Position numbers and translations under genes: made by a program. A model generated the notes under the pieces. The model was given only the letters and a program-made list of their open reading frames with translations. It was not told the DNA's origin and did not search any database. A stretch of 64,000 nucleotides of DNA from Cunninghamia lanceolata. Taxonomy: Eukaryota > Streptophyta > Pinopsida > Cupressales > Cupressaceae. Positions 1-11,497 of the stretch are shown in pieces. The stretch is from NCBI GenBank assembly GCA_027924645.1, contig BSBN01000888.1, forward strand, positions 17,868,501 to 17,932,500, in the 5' to 3' direction. Numbering within the stretch: the first letter of the stretch is position 1; each line of letters opens with the position of its first letter.

Positions 1-480
1 CTTCAACCAGAGCTTCAAGAACACAGTCTGTCATCACTGTCACAAATGAATAGGCTCTTCTGGACCTTCAAACCACGAGCCAATCTAGTTGACACTTCTC
101 AAGGACTTCCTCAATACTCTCTCCAATCCGTAGAATGGGATGATGCAATTCCGGAGCTCACTGGACCTATCTGTGACACCCTGTCACCTCTAAACGCCTG
201 CCAAAACCAGTTCTACTTGAACAGCCATAACGTCTTCATATCTTCATGTAGACCTCTAAAAACTTGACTGGAGCATCTCAAGACTTATATCTACAAACCC
301 TTTAAACTGCATCCTCTGGTCCTCAACCGATTGTGGACTTTTACCTTCTTGTCATCATTGTTCTTCACTGTTCCTAATTGAGACTAATTTTCTCAATATC
401 CTCAGCACATAGCTCATCCAATCCTTCTTATTAATGCAACATGAGTATGTTGACATCAATGAAAACACCTATTAGGCCCA
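1..480. other. Unassigned left edge of a gypsy element
   Basis: I see no convincing domain here. An open frame of 73 codons at 46-267 (plus) matches nothing I recognise. The stretch lies upstream of a reverse transcriptase/RNase H remnant, so it is probably further decayed pol of the same plus-strand element, but that is inferred from position only. Confidence 0.4.
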
Positions 481-483
481 TAC

Positions 484-2408
484 TTGCAACACCTTTACCC
501 AGTCATAGAAAGGGAATGCAAAGTTTTATTGGCAGAATTAATTTTTTGTGAAGATTTATACCTGACATTGCAAATTTATTGAAGCCATTGACCTCTATGT
601 TAAAGAAAAATGTAGTTTTCAGTTGGACAAAAGAGGGCAAACTCAGCTTTGAGTCCATAAAAGAAGTGTTATTAGCTGCACCAACTCTAGTAAATCCCAA
701 TTTCTCCAAATATTTTATTTTGTGTGCTTATGGCGGTCTGGTTACTATTTCTGCAATTTTGGTACAACAACGAAGTGAAGGTTTTGAGTAGCCAATCACT
801 TTCGGTAGTCAAGGACTGGAGGAGTATGAATAGTGATATAGTTTCATTGAAAAGGATATCCTTTCAGTCATAAGAACTCTCAAGAAGTTTAGGCATCTTA
901 TTTCTAACAATAAGATACATTTGATGGTTGCTCACCCTAGTGTGAGAGTTCCTGTTAGGAAAGGATGTTAATGAGAAAAGGGCTGGTTGGTTTACCAAAG
1001 TCATGGAATATGACATAGATATCAAGATAACCAAGCTCATCAGAGGTAGAGGACTTAGTGAACAACTTTCTACTAGTTCCGAAAATAAAATAGAGAAGGA
1101 AGAAGAGGTGCTTCTGACCATTGAAGATGAACATCAAGATGATACAACAACAGTGGGCATAGGTTGGGTCAATGACATGACTCATTTTCTACAAACTGGT
1201 GAATGTCCAATAGGTTTAGATAGAGCCAAGAGAAGATATTTTAGGCTGTAGTCTATTCCATATGTTTTAATTAATGATATCCTTTTCAGAAAGGATTTTA
1301 ATGGTGTGTTGTTAAGATGCATCAATAATGATCAAATTGACAAAGTGCTGCATGAGTTTCATAATGGAACAACATAGGGTCATTTTGCCCCAGGAGCTAC
1401 TACTTGGAAAATAATGAGAGCTAGCTATTATTGGCCCAACTTATTCAAGGATTCCCATGCATGGGTGAGAAAGTGTGTGAAATGTGCCATTTTTGCAGGC
1501 AAGGAAAGGCTGCAAGCTTTACCTCTATAGCCAGTTCAAGTAGAACAACCCTTCATGAGATGGGGCATTGATTTTATAGGTCCCATTAACCCACCATCAA
1601 GTGTAGGCCAAAGGTGCGTACTTATAGCAACAGACTATTTCACAAGGTGGACTGAAGTAGTGGCTTTCAAGGAATCCAATGAGAGTGTTGTTTTGAACTT
1701 TTATTGTGATTTGGTATCTAGATTTGGAGTACCTGAGTCAATCATCTCAGACAATGCTTTATCCTTCATTAGGTTGAAGATAACTGACTGAGCTGTGAGG
1801 AATGGAATCTATTTGAACACTTTAGCAAATTATTACCCACAGGGTAATGGTTTGGCTAAGTCTACGAATAAAAATCTTATAAGGATTATCAAAAGATCAA
1901 TGGAGGACAACCAGAGAACCTGGCACACCAATTTAAAATTTGCTTTATGGGCAGATAAAATAACTCCCAAGATGTCTATTCAAAACTCCCCATATATGTT
2001 AGTTTATGGAAATTGCCTATGTCTGTGGAGCTGCTAGTACTTGATATCATGAAGAAGCTGGAGATGTTTGAAGAAAAAGATCCCATGGCTCTTAGATATG
2101 CTCAACTTATGGAGCTTGAGGAGATCAAAGATACTATGAAAGCTATGGAGTATCATCAGCTTCAAACAAAAAGAGTTTTTGATAAGAAGGCCACTCCCAT
2201 AATTTTTAGGGAGGGTGATATGGTACTTAAATGGGATGAGTTGAAAAGTAGGCCAGGAAAGCACTCCAAGTTTGACAGCATGTGGAGTGGCCCATTTATC
2301 ATTACTGAATGCAAGGAGCATAATGCATTTCAGTTATCAAACATGAATGGAGAAGGTCTGCCTATCCCAGTCAATGGGATACACCTAAAGAGGTGTTTTG
2401 AGGTATGA
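484..2408 (+). pseudogene. Ty3/gypsy pol remnant: RNase H and integrase
   Basis: Broken pol of a Ty3/gypsy retrotransposon, read on the plus strand through several stops and frame changes. From about 500 to 790 it shows the end of reverse transcriptase and the start of RNase H (conceptual 'FIPDIANLLKPLTSML', then 'FSWTKEGKLSFESIKEVL'); RNase H continues to about 960 ('EKDILSVIRTLKKFRHLI'). The integrase zinc-binding region lies near 1350-1490 ('HEFHNG', 'CVKCAIF'). The catalytic core at 1555-1790 has 'GIDFIGPI' and 'DYFTRWTEV' with the second Asp in 'IISDNA'. The segment 2013-2408 is the integrase C-terminus, ending 'NGIHLKRCFEV'. The 'FIGPINP' style suggests the Tat/Athila side of Ty3/gypsy (family-level inference). 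Stops near 1249, 1376, 1528 and 1789 make it a pseudogene. The 5' part lies outside the window. Confidence 0.85.
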
Positions 2409-2707
2409 GTTTCTTTGTAAAATTAGTAGGTTACGTTTCTTTCTTTCAATAAGTGTTGCTACACAATAGTTTATATGACTTTTTGTTTTCCCTAAATACT
2501 GTCTAGCATAGTTTGTGGGTTTCTTTCAGCATTTTGTTTTGGTTTTGGCCTTCCTGTGTTCTTCATTGCTGTATGCTGAGTTACTAAGGGCAGGTTTGAT
2601 TGTCAAAGGTTTATTTTGAAGTCTCTATGTGACTCCATACCTAATGGATGTATAAGGCCACTGATCTCATGTTTAGCATGCAAACATCCCTGAGAGGTCA
2701 TGAAAGA
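2409..2707 (+). other. Gypsy 3' untranslated stretch and possible PPT
   Basis: No ORF. The stretch joins the integrase stop to the proposed 3' LTR. A loosely purine-rich run (gagaggtcatgaaaga, ending at 2707) just before a TGTTG start could be the polypurine tract, but it is weak. Confidence 0.3.
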
Positions 2708-2949
2708 TGTTGTCATATTTTGCATATCCCCAAAATTTTCTTGTTCCCCTCCTCCTATCAAAGAAATCTGATCTACAAAAAGCCTAAATAGAAGGAGAGA
2801 ATTCTTAAATTATTCAATTACTCATGCTCTACCTTGCTGAATTTCCTAAAATCTCACCTGAAGAACCACTGCCAAAAACCCAGAAAAACCTAGAAATCTT
2901 TTAGCTTCAAGTGTTTTCCATCGTAGGGTTTCTTAGTTTCATGCTTAGT

Positions 2950-4480
2950 ATTTTTGTATAGATTTTTGAATGTATATTCACATATACATTCACCATTCCA
3001 TGTTTGCATATACAAAGGCAGATACATGAGAGAGATACAAAAGGAAGATGCAAAGATCATATGCAAAGGGATATACATTCGCCATTGTATGTTTGCACAT
3101 ACAAAGGTGATATGCAAGGGTCGATATACAATGGATCACATGCAGAGGGAAATGTACATCAGCCAACATACAAAGGATCACATGCAAGAGGAAACATACA
3201 TCACCCAACATACAAAGGAAAATATGAAAAGGTAAGATGCAAGGTAAATGATACAAAGGAATATACATCGGCGACATACAAAAGGGAGTTTCAAAGTCAG
3301 ATGCAATAGTTGCATGTATATGCGATTGTATCTTTGTACATACAATCATAGATACAAGGGAGCAGATGCAAAGTCTGATGTACAAGTGTCAACATATAAG
3401 GTGAAACATACAAAGGTTATTGTATGTATATACAAGGCTGAGATACAAGAAAAAGATACAAGGATGAATGTACACTTGCATGTACAAAGCAACATGCAAG
3501 GGTTAGATAGTCAATTGGGGCCCACCAATTGTATGTATATACAATTGTATGTTTGCCCATTCAAGGCGAAACATACAAGGGATATGCATTCCTGATATAC
3601 AAGGCCCGGAACTGAAAGGAACATGCAATTTGGTTTATTAAGGACGATGTTTGTTTGCATCTTTGTTTCTATGTTCGTGTTGTATGTTTGGACATACAAG
3701 CCAATATACAAAGGTAACATACAAAGGTCAGACGCATGTTTGCAATGTCCATGTCCCATTGTATGTATGTTTTTCTTGTATATTTGCATTGTATATGCGA
3801 TATACAAGGCCGATATAAAAAGGGAAAACATACAAGGCGGACCTGACTGGAAAATCAAAATTGGCAAATTTAGCATTGGGGTCTGCAGTTTGTATGTTAG
3901 GTGCATTGTATATGCCGAAATACAAAGAGGAAGAGATACAAGCTATACCTCTTGCAAAGTTACAATATGGCTGATATCTTTTGAGTTCCACATTGTATGT
4001 ATATTTGTGATTGTATGTTTTGCATATATAATCCGATATACAAAGGGTTGCATGCAAAGGATTTTGGCATGACAACATCCATCGGCAACGCATTTTAAGG
4101 TCTTTTCGATGGCCGATAGAGGAAGTACTTTTTTAGTGATGGGTCCAGGTATCAGTTCAGCGACCAATCAGGTGATGCCATGTGTCAGGGCCGATTCAAA
4201 GGCCATTTTTGAAAGGGGCCCACTCTTGTATGTAGCCATTGTATCGCATATGCAAATGCACATTCAAATGTATATATAGGGGCATTTTCAAAGGCCATTT
4301 AAATGTCGAATGCAAGGCACATACAATGAATATTTCGGTGAGACTTAGTGCATTGACGACTCAGTCTAAAGTCTCCTCGACAACTCGATACATACAAGGC
4401 AATTCACATATACAAAAGTAGATTCAAAGGGTCATTTAGACACTGATACAAGTGCAAATGCAAAGGGATATGTATATGCA
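2950..4480. repeat. Dispersed ATACAAAGG / hairpin array
   Basis: About 1.5 kb in which words such as CATACAAAGG, GATACAAGG and their complement TTGTATG recur many times at irregular spacing. Several pairs form hairpins: 3085-3104 and 3680-3699 (TTGTATGT/ACATACAA arms, 4-base loop), 3789-3807 (TTGTATAT/ATATACAA, 3-base loop), 3527-3546 (AATTGTAT/ATACAATT). It is not a simple tandem repeat. The periodic words create fake open frames on both strands. Confidence 0.75.
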
Positions 4481-5004
4481 AGGTGCCGTTGACCACAACT
4501 TTGACCGCCCCTATCTCCCTCATTTTGGCAAATTTAAACATGCTTCAAAAGGTAAAAATGATTGTTTTTGTCTCCTCTTTCATTTAGTGGGCTTTTCAAG
4601 GGGAATTTTCTCAATTTTAGATTTGGATCTGGATCTGCATGTTCAACTGTCTGGACATTTCAACGACCATTTTTGGCATGTTCTGTGGCTATTTATTTTC
4701 ACAGTAGCTCCGGTTGGTGAGTTTTGTGGGTGCATTCATGGAGGATGGCTTCACTCTTCAATTTGTATGGGCTCTGCATCTTGCTGGCCAATTTTTGAGT
4801 GTTGGGTGGTGACTTTGGGGGTTTCTTCTTCAATGCCCTGTCCTATCTTGTGTTTGGGCAGCTGTTTTCTATAGCTTTGGACCTACCAGCGGCATGGTTC
4901 CTATCTTTTCACCATGCCCCTGCCCATGCACCCTTGTTCCTACATTAATGACCTTAAATCCTATGGAGTAGTGACTTCATGCCTTTCTACACAGGAGCTT
5001 GACC

Positions 5005-5011
5005 TATAAAA
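5005..5011 (+). promoter_or_regulatory. TATA box of the probable LTR
   Basis: TATAAAA in a locally less AT-rich context, about 210 bp before the proposed LTR end. It is consistent with a U3/R border and would drive plus-strand transcription. Confidence 0.4.
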
Positions 5012-5220
5012 TGCAGTGTAAGCTCATTTTTGGGGAGGATGGTTTATTTTGGGTTGTTATGCTGCCAAATTTTTTGTAGTCAGATTTCTACTATTGAATA
5101 TTCTATAATGTAATCATTTCTGACCTTCATGATTAATATATGTATGATTTCTTACCGCTTTTGTGTCATGATTTATGTGTTTTAATTTAAGTTATAGTCT
5201 GTTCTATGAGTAAACCAGCA

Positions 5221-5787
5221 CCTCTGTAGGTTTAACCTTCACATTGAAGCCTCAATCAATCATAACTCTGTGTGAATCCCCTTCATCATTGGAATCATTC
5301 TTGTGTCTATACCAAGATCTCCATCGCTCAATGAATTTGGTGCATTACCTTAGACAATAGGTTTATTTTTATGCAATCCTTCTTCCCCTTTTCTCTGCCA
5401 ATTCAGTAGATATTAGGTGATAACCAAAGAGGAAGTCGGCCTTCTCTGGAGGTCTGATCTTAATTTGTAAGGTCCCACACTTCGAGATCATTCTCATGTT
5501 TCTCCATATTGCTAAAGTTTTATAATAGCAGCAAGGGTTTAAATCTAGGTGACAACACTTATCAAATAGCTTTTCTAGGGAAACCAAACCTTTTGGAATC
5601 TTATTCCCTTTTAGTTGAAGAAACTCTTAACCAGTTTGTGAATCTATTTTGGAAATGTATTCTCATGGTGGAGATTCACTACCTTCAAAATAGAGCTCAT
5701 CAAAGCTATCCATTTTTTCCAAGAAGCTATGATTTGATTATCACCATTGAACACCTACTAATGGTCAGCATTATCTAGTACACTTGG
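5221..5787 (-). pseudogene. Tat-like pol linker before missing RT
   Basis: On the minus strand, downstream of the RNase H remnant, a short conceptual segment 'VSLEKLFDKC' (near 5560-5590) resembles the conserved 'LEELFD' linker that precedes reverse transcriptase in Tat-lineage gypsy polyproteins. The remainder is full of stops and no reverse transcriptase motif follows before 5221. The resemblance is from memory of the family and needs a profile search. Confidence 0.35.
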
Positions 5788-6240
5788 TCAGAAAACTAAC
5801 TCAATTGTGTACTTGTTACCTTTAAAGTCCTTATGGGGAACCATAAGAGTTGCAGAAATAGCTAATGAATCTGCATGATCATTAAACTCTCTAGGCACCA
5901 AAGAAATATAAAAACAATCAAATCCTTCAATGAAATCCCATACACAATTGTGATAATGCCTCAACCTTTCATTTTTGGTATGATTTAAATTTCTCACTTG
6001 GCAAACAACTAGTTCAGTATCTCCTTGAGCATGAAAATTTTTAATACCTTTAATCCGAGTAGCTTCCATGCCAAGTAATAATGATTCATACTCCGCAGTA
6101 TTATTGGTATTGTCGAATTACAACTTGTATGAGAAAGGGAAGATATCACCTTGTGGAGATATTAGAACAATTCTAGCTCTAGAACTAGTAGAAGAACAAC
6201 TGCCATCAAATTCTAAAACCCAAACCTCATTAGAATTTGA
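5788..6240 (-). pseudogene. Extra RNase H domain of Tat-like element
   Basis: Minus-strand conceptual translation gives an RNase H fold: 'VWVLEFDGS' (first Asp), 'NTAEYESLLLGM' (catalytic Glu), 'GDTELVV' (Asp) and 'VPREFNDHADSLA' (final Asp), in the right order over about 150 residues. One stop interrupts it at about 6118. The pattern matches the second, 'archaeal-type' RNase H acquired by Tat/Ogre elements rather than the ordinary gypsy RNase H (family knowledge; the call rests on motif style). It follows the protease through an acidic linker without an intervening reverse transcriptase. Confidence 0.75.
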
Positions 6241-6972
6241 TTTTTTAGAATTTCTTTGACCAAAAGATTCCTCTTCATCAATGAAGGAAGAATCTGACAT
6301 CACTATACTTTCATTTGAATACTCTTCTAATTCTCCATCTGAATTGTCTAAATCTTCATCAAATGAACTAGAAAGATTTTCTATGGACAAGAAATAGTTA
6401 CCCATACCTAAAGACTTGAACAAAATCTGAGCTTTCGAGTTTTCAGTTTGGGTGACTATGTATTTCGCTTCCTTCTCAGGAAGAAACTTTTGCATGACTC
6501 CTTTAATAGGTATCGTCTCTTTGGACAGATCCATGTTCAACTCTCTACCTACATCTTTATAGAAGTTAGGCCCCAGCAAAATGCCATAAAAAGTTGGAAC
6601 ATTAGCCACTAGGATAGTCATCTTGATCCTCTTGTCCGAAAAGGCTACAAATGGAAATTGGGCATCCTTGATTTGACTCAATAATGACACTTACTTATTT
6701 TCCATGGAGAAACATCTCCCAAAGGTCTTGGTTAAGGTGAGACCAAGGGCATTCACCACCTTAGTAGGCATGATGTTATCAGATGCCCCAGAGTCTATTA
6801 TACAATTGCTTAACTTATGACCATTGACCAATAGAGAAACATAGAAAGGTTTTATTTTCCCTGGAGCAACAAGGGGAGTAGTGACTAAATTATTTTGGTT
6901 AGATTTGTTTTTAGAAGAGTCATGGACGCTTTTTGAAGAATCTTGCCCCATGGGGGCAGCCTTATTTTTCAC
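6241..6972 (-). pseudogene. Gypsy aspartic protease and acidic linker
   Basis: Retroviral-type aspartic protease of the minus-strand Tat-like element. The active site 'CIIDSGASDNIM' lies near 6765-6800, preceded by 'FYVSLLVNGHKLSN'. After a stop at 6690 the same polyprotein continues with the C-terminal protease motif 'VPTFYGILLGPNFYKD' (about 6540-6600). An acidic Ser/Glu-rich linker (about 6250-6420) then leads into RNase H. The protease would cleave Gag-Pol. The stop at 6690 makes it non-functional as read. Confidence 0.8.
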
Positions 6973-7633
6973 ATATTTAGCTAACCTATCAAACTATTCA
7001 GGGTTAGCTTGTAAGTACTCCACCTCAGACATTTGGATCTTGGTTTTCCTAGCATGATCTATAATATCAAAAGATGAAATGAACTAGATATAGATGAAGA
7101 GAATCCATCATTCTGGGCCTTATTTAGGGTAGTACTACTCTGAGGAACATAAGCAGGAGAGATAGGATGGTTAGGTGAACTTGTTTATTAGCAACCGGGT
7201 CCTTTGATTGAAAAAGCAATGGAGTCACCCATTTGGCAATGGAGATAACCAGCTGAGGTTCCTCTCTTGTCTTTCCTTTATCAACTTGTTGATTTGGCTA
7301 ATTTTGGCACCTGGTAAAAATAGCATATGCTCCATCATACACTTCTCCTTCTCTTTCCGCTTCATCTTGGTAATTTAGAAAACCAATAGTAGAGTCACCA
7401 ACTAACTCCTCTTCTCCTTCTGTAAAGAGGTTAGCATTATTCTCCTGATCCAAATTAGGTTGGTAGGAATTGTCATTTTCTGTGTCATAATAGCCAACTA
7501 CTGAGTTGACTGGTGCTGCTTCAATGGCAAGCTTCCCCTAGGTAGGAGGAAGATGATTTGGTTTCCCTTAATTTCTGGCAATGTTTCTTTGGTATGAATG
7601 ATTGGGAAATGTTCTCCTTGGTATATCCCTATA
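6973..7633 (-). pseudogene. C-terminal gag/linker of Tat-like element
   Basis: Decayed minus-strand coding sequence leading into the protease, with recognisable open stretches (near 7330-7500, 'DTENDNSYQPNLDQENN' and 'EVYDGAYAIF'). It continues the gag that starts right of array B. The junction with array B at about 7633 is where the gag was split. No zinc knuckle was found. Confidence 0.55.
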
Positions 7634-8936
7634 GGATACTTACAAGTTCACAAAAGGACTTCACCATACAATGACTTATACTTAAGCATTATTTTGGATT
7701 TCTAATTACTATGACCCAAACAAGATCTTAGCTATCTTTATTAACATCTAGGAACCTTAACTCAAAAAGAAAAACAATCACCAAGGACTGTCCCATCATG
7801 CATTTTCCATTCCTTCATTGACTGTCTCAAACCCTTATAGCCTTCTGAAAAGGACTGTCAAAACTTCCTCCTTAGCACATGCATTGAAACTCAGAAACAA
7901 ACTCATATTTGAATACCCATTAAAGATCTTTAAAACATATCTAAAACTCAATATCTATTACTTTGTAAAGAATTGCTCAAAATAGGACTGTCACCGTGCC
8001 AATTAGGCCTATTAGGCTTTACCCTACCAAGGCTTATTGAAAATGGATATTCCACAACTCCCCACACCTTGCCAATGCTTGGAACACTTCATAAAAGGCC
8101 TACTAATGCTCATTGAATCATCAAAAGTACCTTTCCATCAGTTTTTTCACAAATCCTATGCCTATATCTCTTGACTGTCCCTAAACTCTATTTTCTGGAT
8201 TGTATACATAAGTGCAATCATAAAACTTTGATTTTCCCCACATCAACCTTAGTCATTTGGTCGGAGACCTCAAGAATATGAAGGCAAATACTACCACAAT
8301 CATTTTCCACCAAGGACTAATAACATGCAATGGATGAACCGAGAGAAACACAAGATTTACATGCCACTGTTTACCCTAATTAGGGTTTTTGACAATTTAA
8401 AAAAAACTAACAATATCTAACTCAAAACAATACCAAAATGCATGAAACAAAATGGAAATGGAGGGTGATTGCTCCTACACTCACTTACAATCAATTTGGT
8501 ACAGATCCTTGCCTATACAGAGCCATACACAGTAGGAATACAGTGATTTTCAAAGAGAATATACAGAAAATAATGTCTTTATTCATTTAGAATTAGACAT
8601 ACAATCACCCACACATATAGAATGGTTGCAAGGCCTTAATAAAGGCATTCCAACTTGTCTCAACAAATTCTAATGACCTTTCAATTGCCCAAAACTATCT
8701 TTTGAATAACTTGACTATTGGTATTCCACCAATCTGCCTAATAACTTGACTATTTTTTCCAATTTTACATTGGCAACCTTTACATGGTTTGTAATATTTT
8801 ACATATTTGAAATTCCTAATCTCCTAGACACATAACAATGACTTGATAAACCTCAGTTCAATGTTGAATCACTAAAAATTTAATCAAACTCCAAAGATTT
8901 CTCTAGGCAACATTAATTTGCTAAGGTGTTCCTGTA
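7634..8936 (-). repeat. Array B, LTR copy 1 (truncated)
   Basis: First of three copies of one LTR. Its right end (the LTR start on the minus strand) is TGTACAGGAACA. Its left end lacks about 70-80 bp present in copies 2 and 3, including the CTACATCA terminus; similarity begins at GATACTTACAAGTTC. The truncation removes any target duplication on this side. Oriented minus, like copies 2 and 3. Confidence 0.8.
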
Positions 8937-9530
8937 CCATACAACCAACCAACAAAATTTCCATGTCCCTTGGAAATGTACTTGCAACAAAAATCTTTTT
9001 CTGCATTTCCTCTATCTATCTCTTCATCTTTAGCTTCAATCTTCTCAGCTTCAGGCTTCCAATCTTCACATTCGTAGCTAGTGACCAACCAACTAACAAA
9101 ATCAAACAACTATCAACCTTAGAGCTTCTTCAGGCTCCTACTCCCATCAGTGGAGTACTCTTCAGGCTGCAACATCAAGTGCTTTTTTAGTCAGGTATCC
9201 ATCTCTCTACTACTTCACAACACCAACTCACCAAACCATTCATCTCACCCAATAACAGATCCTAGTGATGCACCTACCACTCTCTCCTCAGTGGTTTCTC
9301 TCTACACCCTTATCCAACCTAATCTCCATTGGAGAATGGTCATGATAGACCTCATCTTGTCTACCCACACACAACCTCAGAAAACATCCTTCTGCAGCTA
9401 GATGGACCAAGCACGTGCAACCAAACAACTTAGCAAACAAAATAATGGTCACCAACACAACTCTAACTCCTTATCTACCTTCAGATACACAACACTTTAC
9501 CCAGAGCTTTTACTAGCTCTAATACCAATA
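8937..9530 (-). mobile_element. Array B, internal region 1
   Basis: About 594 bp between LTR copies. Next to LTR copy 2 lies a reversed primer binding site (gctctaatacca, 9516-9527, reading TGGTATTAGAGC on the minus strand). No gag or pol motif and no long ORF; minus-strand open pieces of 60-65 codons (for example 8921-9109) match nothing I know. A TRIM-like, non-coding internal region. Confidence 0.75.
9516..9527 (-). other. Primer binding site, array B copy 1
   Basis: Reverse complement TGGTATTAGAGC, one mismatch from the plant initiator-Met-tRNA primer site TGGTATCAGAGC, three bases from the LTR end. It fixes the minus orientation. Confidence 0.8.
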
Positions 9531-10900
9531 TGATGTAGAGGAAAAGGATAAACTCAACTTCATACTAGCATATTGCTCAATAATGGGTTTCAATCCATTT
9601 GATACTTACAAGTTCAAAAGAGGACTTCACCATACAATGACTTTTACTCAAGCATTGTTTTGGATTTCCAATTACTATGACCCAAACAAGATCTTAGCTA
9701 TTTTTCTTAACCTCTGGGAACCTTAACTCAATCAAACAAATAATCACCAAGGACTGTCCCATCATGCATTTGCCATTCCTTCATTGACTGTCTCAAACCC
9801 TTGTAGCCTTCCCAAAAGGACTGTCAGAACTTCCTCCTTAGCACATGCATTGAAACTTAGAAACAAACTCATATTTGAATACCCATTAAAGATCTTTAAA
9901 ACATATCCAAAACTCAATATCTATTACTTTGTAAAGAATTGCTCAAAATAGGACTGTCACTGTGCCAATTAGGCCTACTAGGCTTTAGCCTACCAAGGCT
10001 TATTGAAAATGGATATTCCACGACTCCCCACACCTTGCCAATGCTTGGAACACTTCATAAAGGTCTGCTAATTCTCATTGAATCATCCAAAGTACTTTCC
10101 ATCAGTATTTTTACAAACCCTATGCCTATATCTCTTGACTATCCCTAAACTCTATTTTCTGAACTGTATACAGAAGTGCAGTCATAAAACTTTGATTTTC
10201 CCCACATCAACCTTAGTCATTTGGTCAGAAACCTCAAGAATATGAAGGCAAATACTACCGCAATCATTTTCCATGAATGATTAATAACATGCAATGGATA
10301 AACCAGGAGAAACACAAGATTTACATGCCACTGTTTACCCTAATCAGGGTTTTTGACAGTTTTAAAAAAACTAACAATATCTAACTCAAAACAATACCAA
10401 AATGCATGAAATAGAGTGGAAATGGAGGGTGATTGCTCTTGCACTCACTTAAAATCAATTTGGTATGGATCCTTGCCTATACAGAGCCATACACAGCAGG
10501 AATACAATGGTTTTCAAAGAGAATATATAGAAAACAATGTCTTTATTCATTCAGAATTAGTTATACAATCACCCACACGTATAGAATGGTTGCAAGGCCT
10601 TAATAAAGTCATTCCAACTTGTCTCAACAAATTCTAACGACCTTTCAACTACCCAAACTATCTTTTGAATAACTTGACTATTGGCATTCCACCAATCTGC
10701 CTAATAACTTGACTGTTTTTTCCAATTTTACATTGGCAACCTTTACATGGTTTGCAATATTTTGCATATTTGAAATGCCTAATCTCCTAGACACATAACA
10801 ATGACTTGATAATCCACAGTTCAATGTTGAATCACTAAAAATTTAATCAAACTCCAAAGATTTGTTTAGGGTAACATTAATTTACCAACGTGCTCCTGCA
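9531..10900 (-). repeat. Array B, LTR copy 2
   Basis: Complete 1,370 bp LTR. Minus-strand start TGCAGGAGCACG, end CTACATCA. It is shared by the two internal regions of the array, as expected for LTR-LTR recombination or tandem integration. Plus-strand ORFs inside (such as 9939-10148) are chance frames repeated in the other copies with substitutions that do not preserve them. Confidence 0.85.
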
Positions 10901-11497
10901 CCATACAAACAACCAACAAAATTTTCAAGTCCCTTGGAAATGTACCTGCAACGAAAATCTTTTTTTGCATTTCCTCTGTTGGTCTCTTCATCTTTAGCTT
11001 CAATCTTCTCAGCTTCAGGCTTCTAATCTTCACATCCATAGCTAGTGACCAACCAAACAACAAAATAAAACAACTATCAACTTTAGAGCTTCTTCAGACT
11101 CCTTCTACTCCCATCAGTGGAGTACTCTTCAGGCTGCAACATTAAGTGCTTCTTCAGTCAGGTATCCATCTCTCTATTGCTTCACAACACCAGCTCACCA
11201 AACCATTCATCTCACCTAATAATAGATCCTAGTGATGCACCTACCACTCTCTCCTTAGTGGTTTCTCTCTACACCCGTATCCAACCTAATCTCCATTGGA
11301 GAATGGTCATGATAGACCTCATCTTGTCTGCCCACACACAACCTGAGAAAACATCCTTCTGCAGCTAGATGGACCAAGCACGTGCAACCAAACAACTTAG
11401 AAAACAAAATAATGGTCACCAACACAACTCTAACTCCTTATCTTCCTTTAGATACACAACACTTTAGCCAGAGCTTTTGCTAGCTCTGATACCAATA
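10901..11497 (-). mobile_element. Array B, internal region 2
   Basis: Second copy of the short internal region (597 bp), highly similar to 8937-9530. Primer site at 11483-11494 reads TGGTATCAGAGC exactly on the minus strand. No recognisable coding sequence; the minus frame 10866-11063 is not conserved with copy 1. Confidence 0.75.

Larger units (their letters stand above)
2708..5220 (+). repeat. Probable 3' LTR of the gypsy element
   Basis: I infer an LTR because it directly follows the integrase end, begins TGTTGTCATATT, carries a TATA box at 5005-5011 followed by about 200 bp that could be R-U5, and can be closed at CCAGCA near 5220. After that, minus-strand gypsy sequence begins. The presumed U3 (about 2950-4480) is packed with ATACAAAGG-type words. 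No second LTR copy is in the window, so neither end can be confirmed, and the target duplication is unavailable. The open frames inside (such as 4452-4874) show no recognisable protein. Confidence 0.45.

Noticed and set aside
2890..4167. Overlapping ORFs up to 149 codons in the ATACAAAGG region
   Set aside because: Frames on both strands come from the repeated word lacking stops; products are Tyr/Ile/Cys-rich with no domain.
4452..4874. 140-codon plus-strand ORF in the probable LTR
   Set aside because: Hydrophobic, no homology I know, no second copy; placed within U3 of the LTR.
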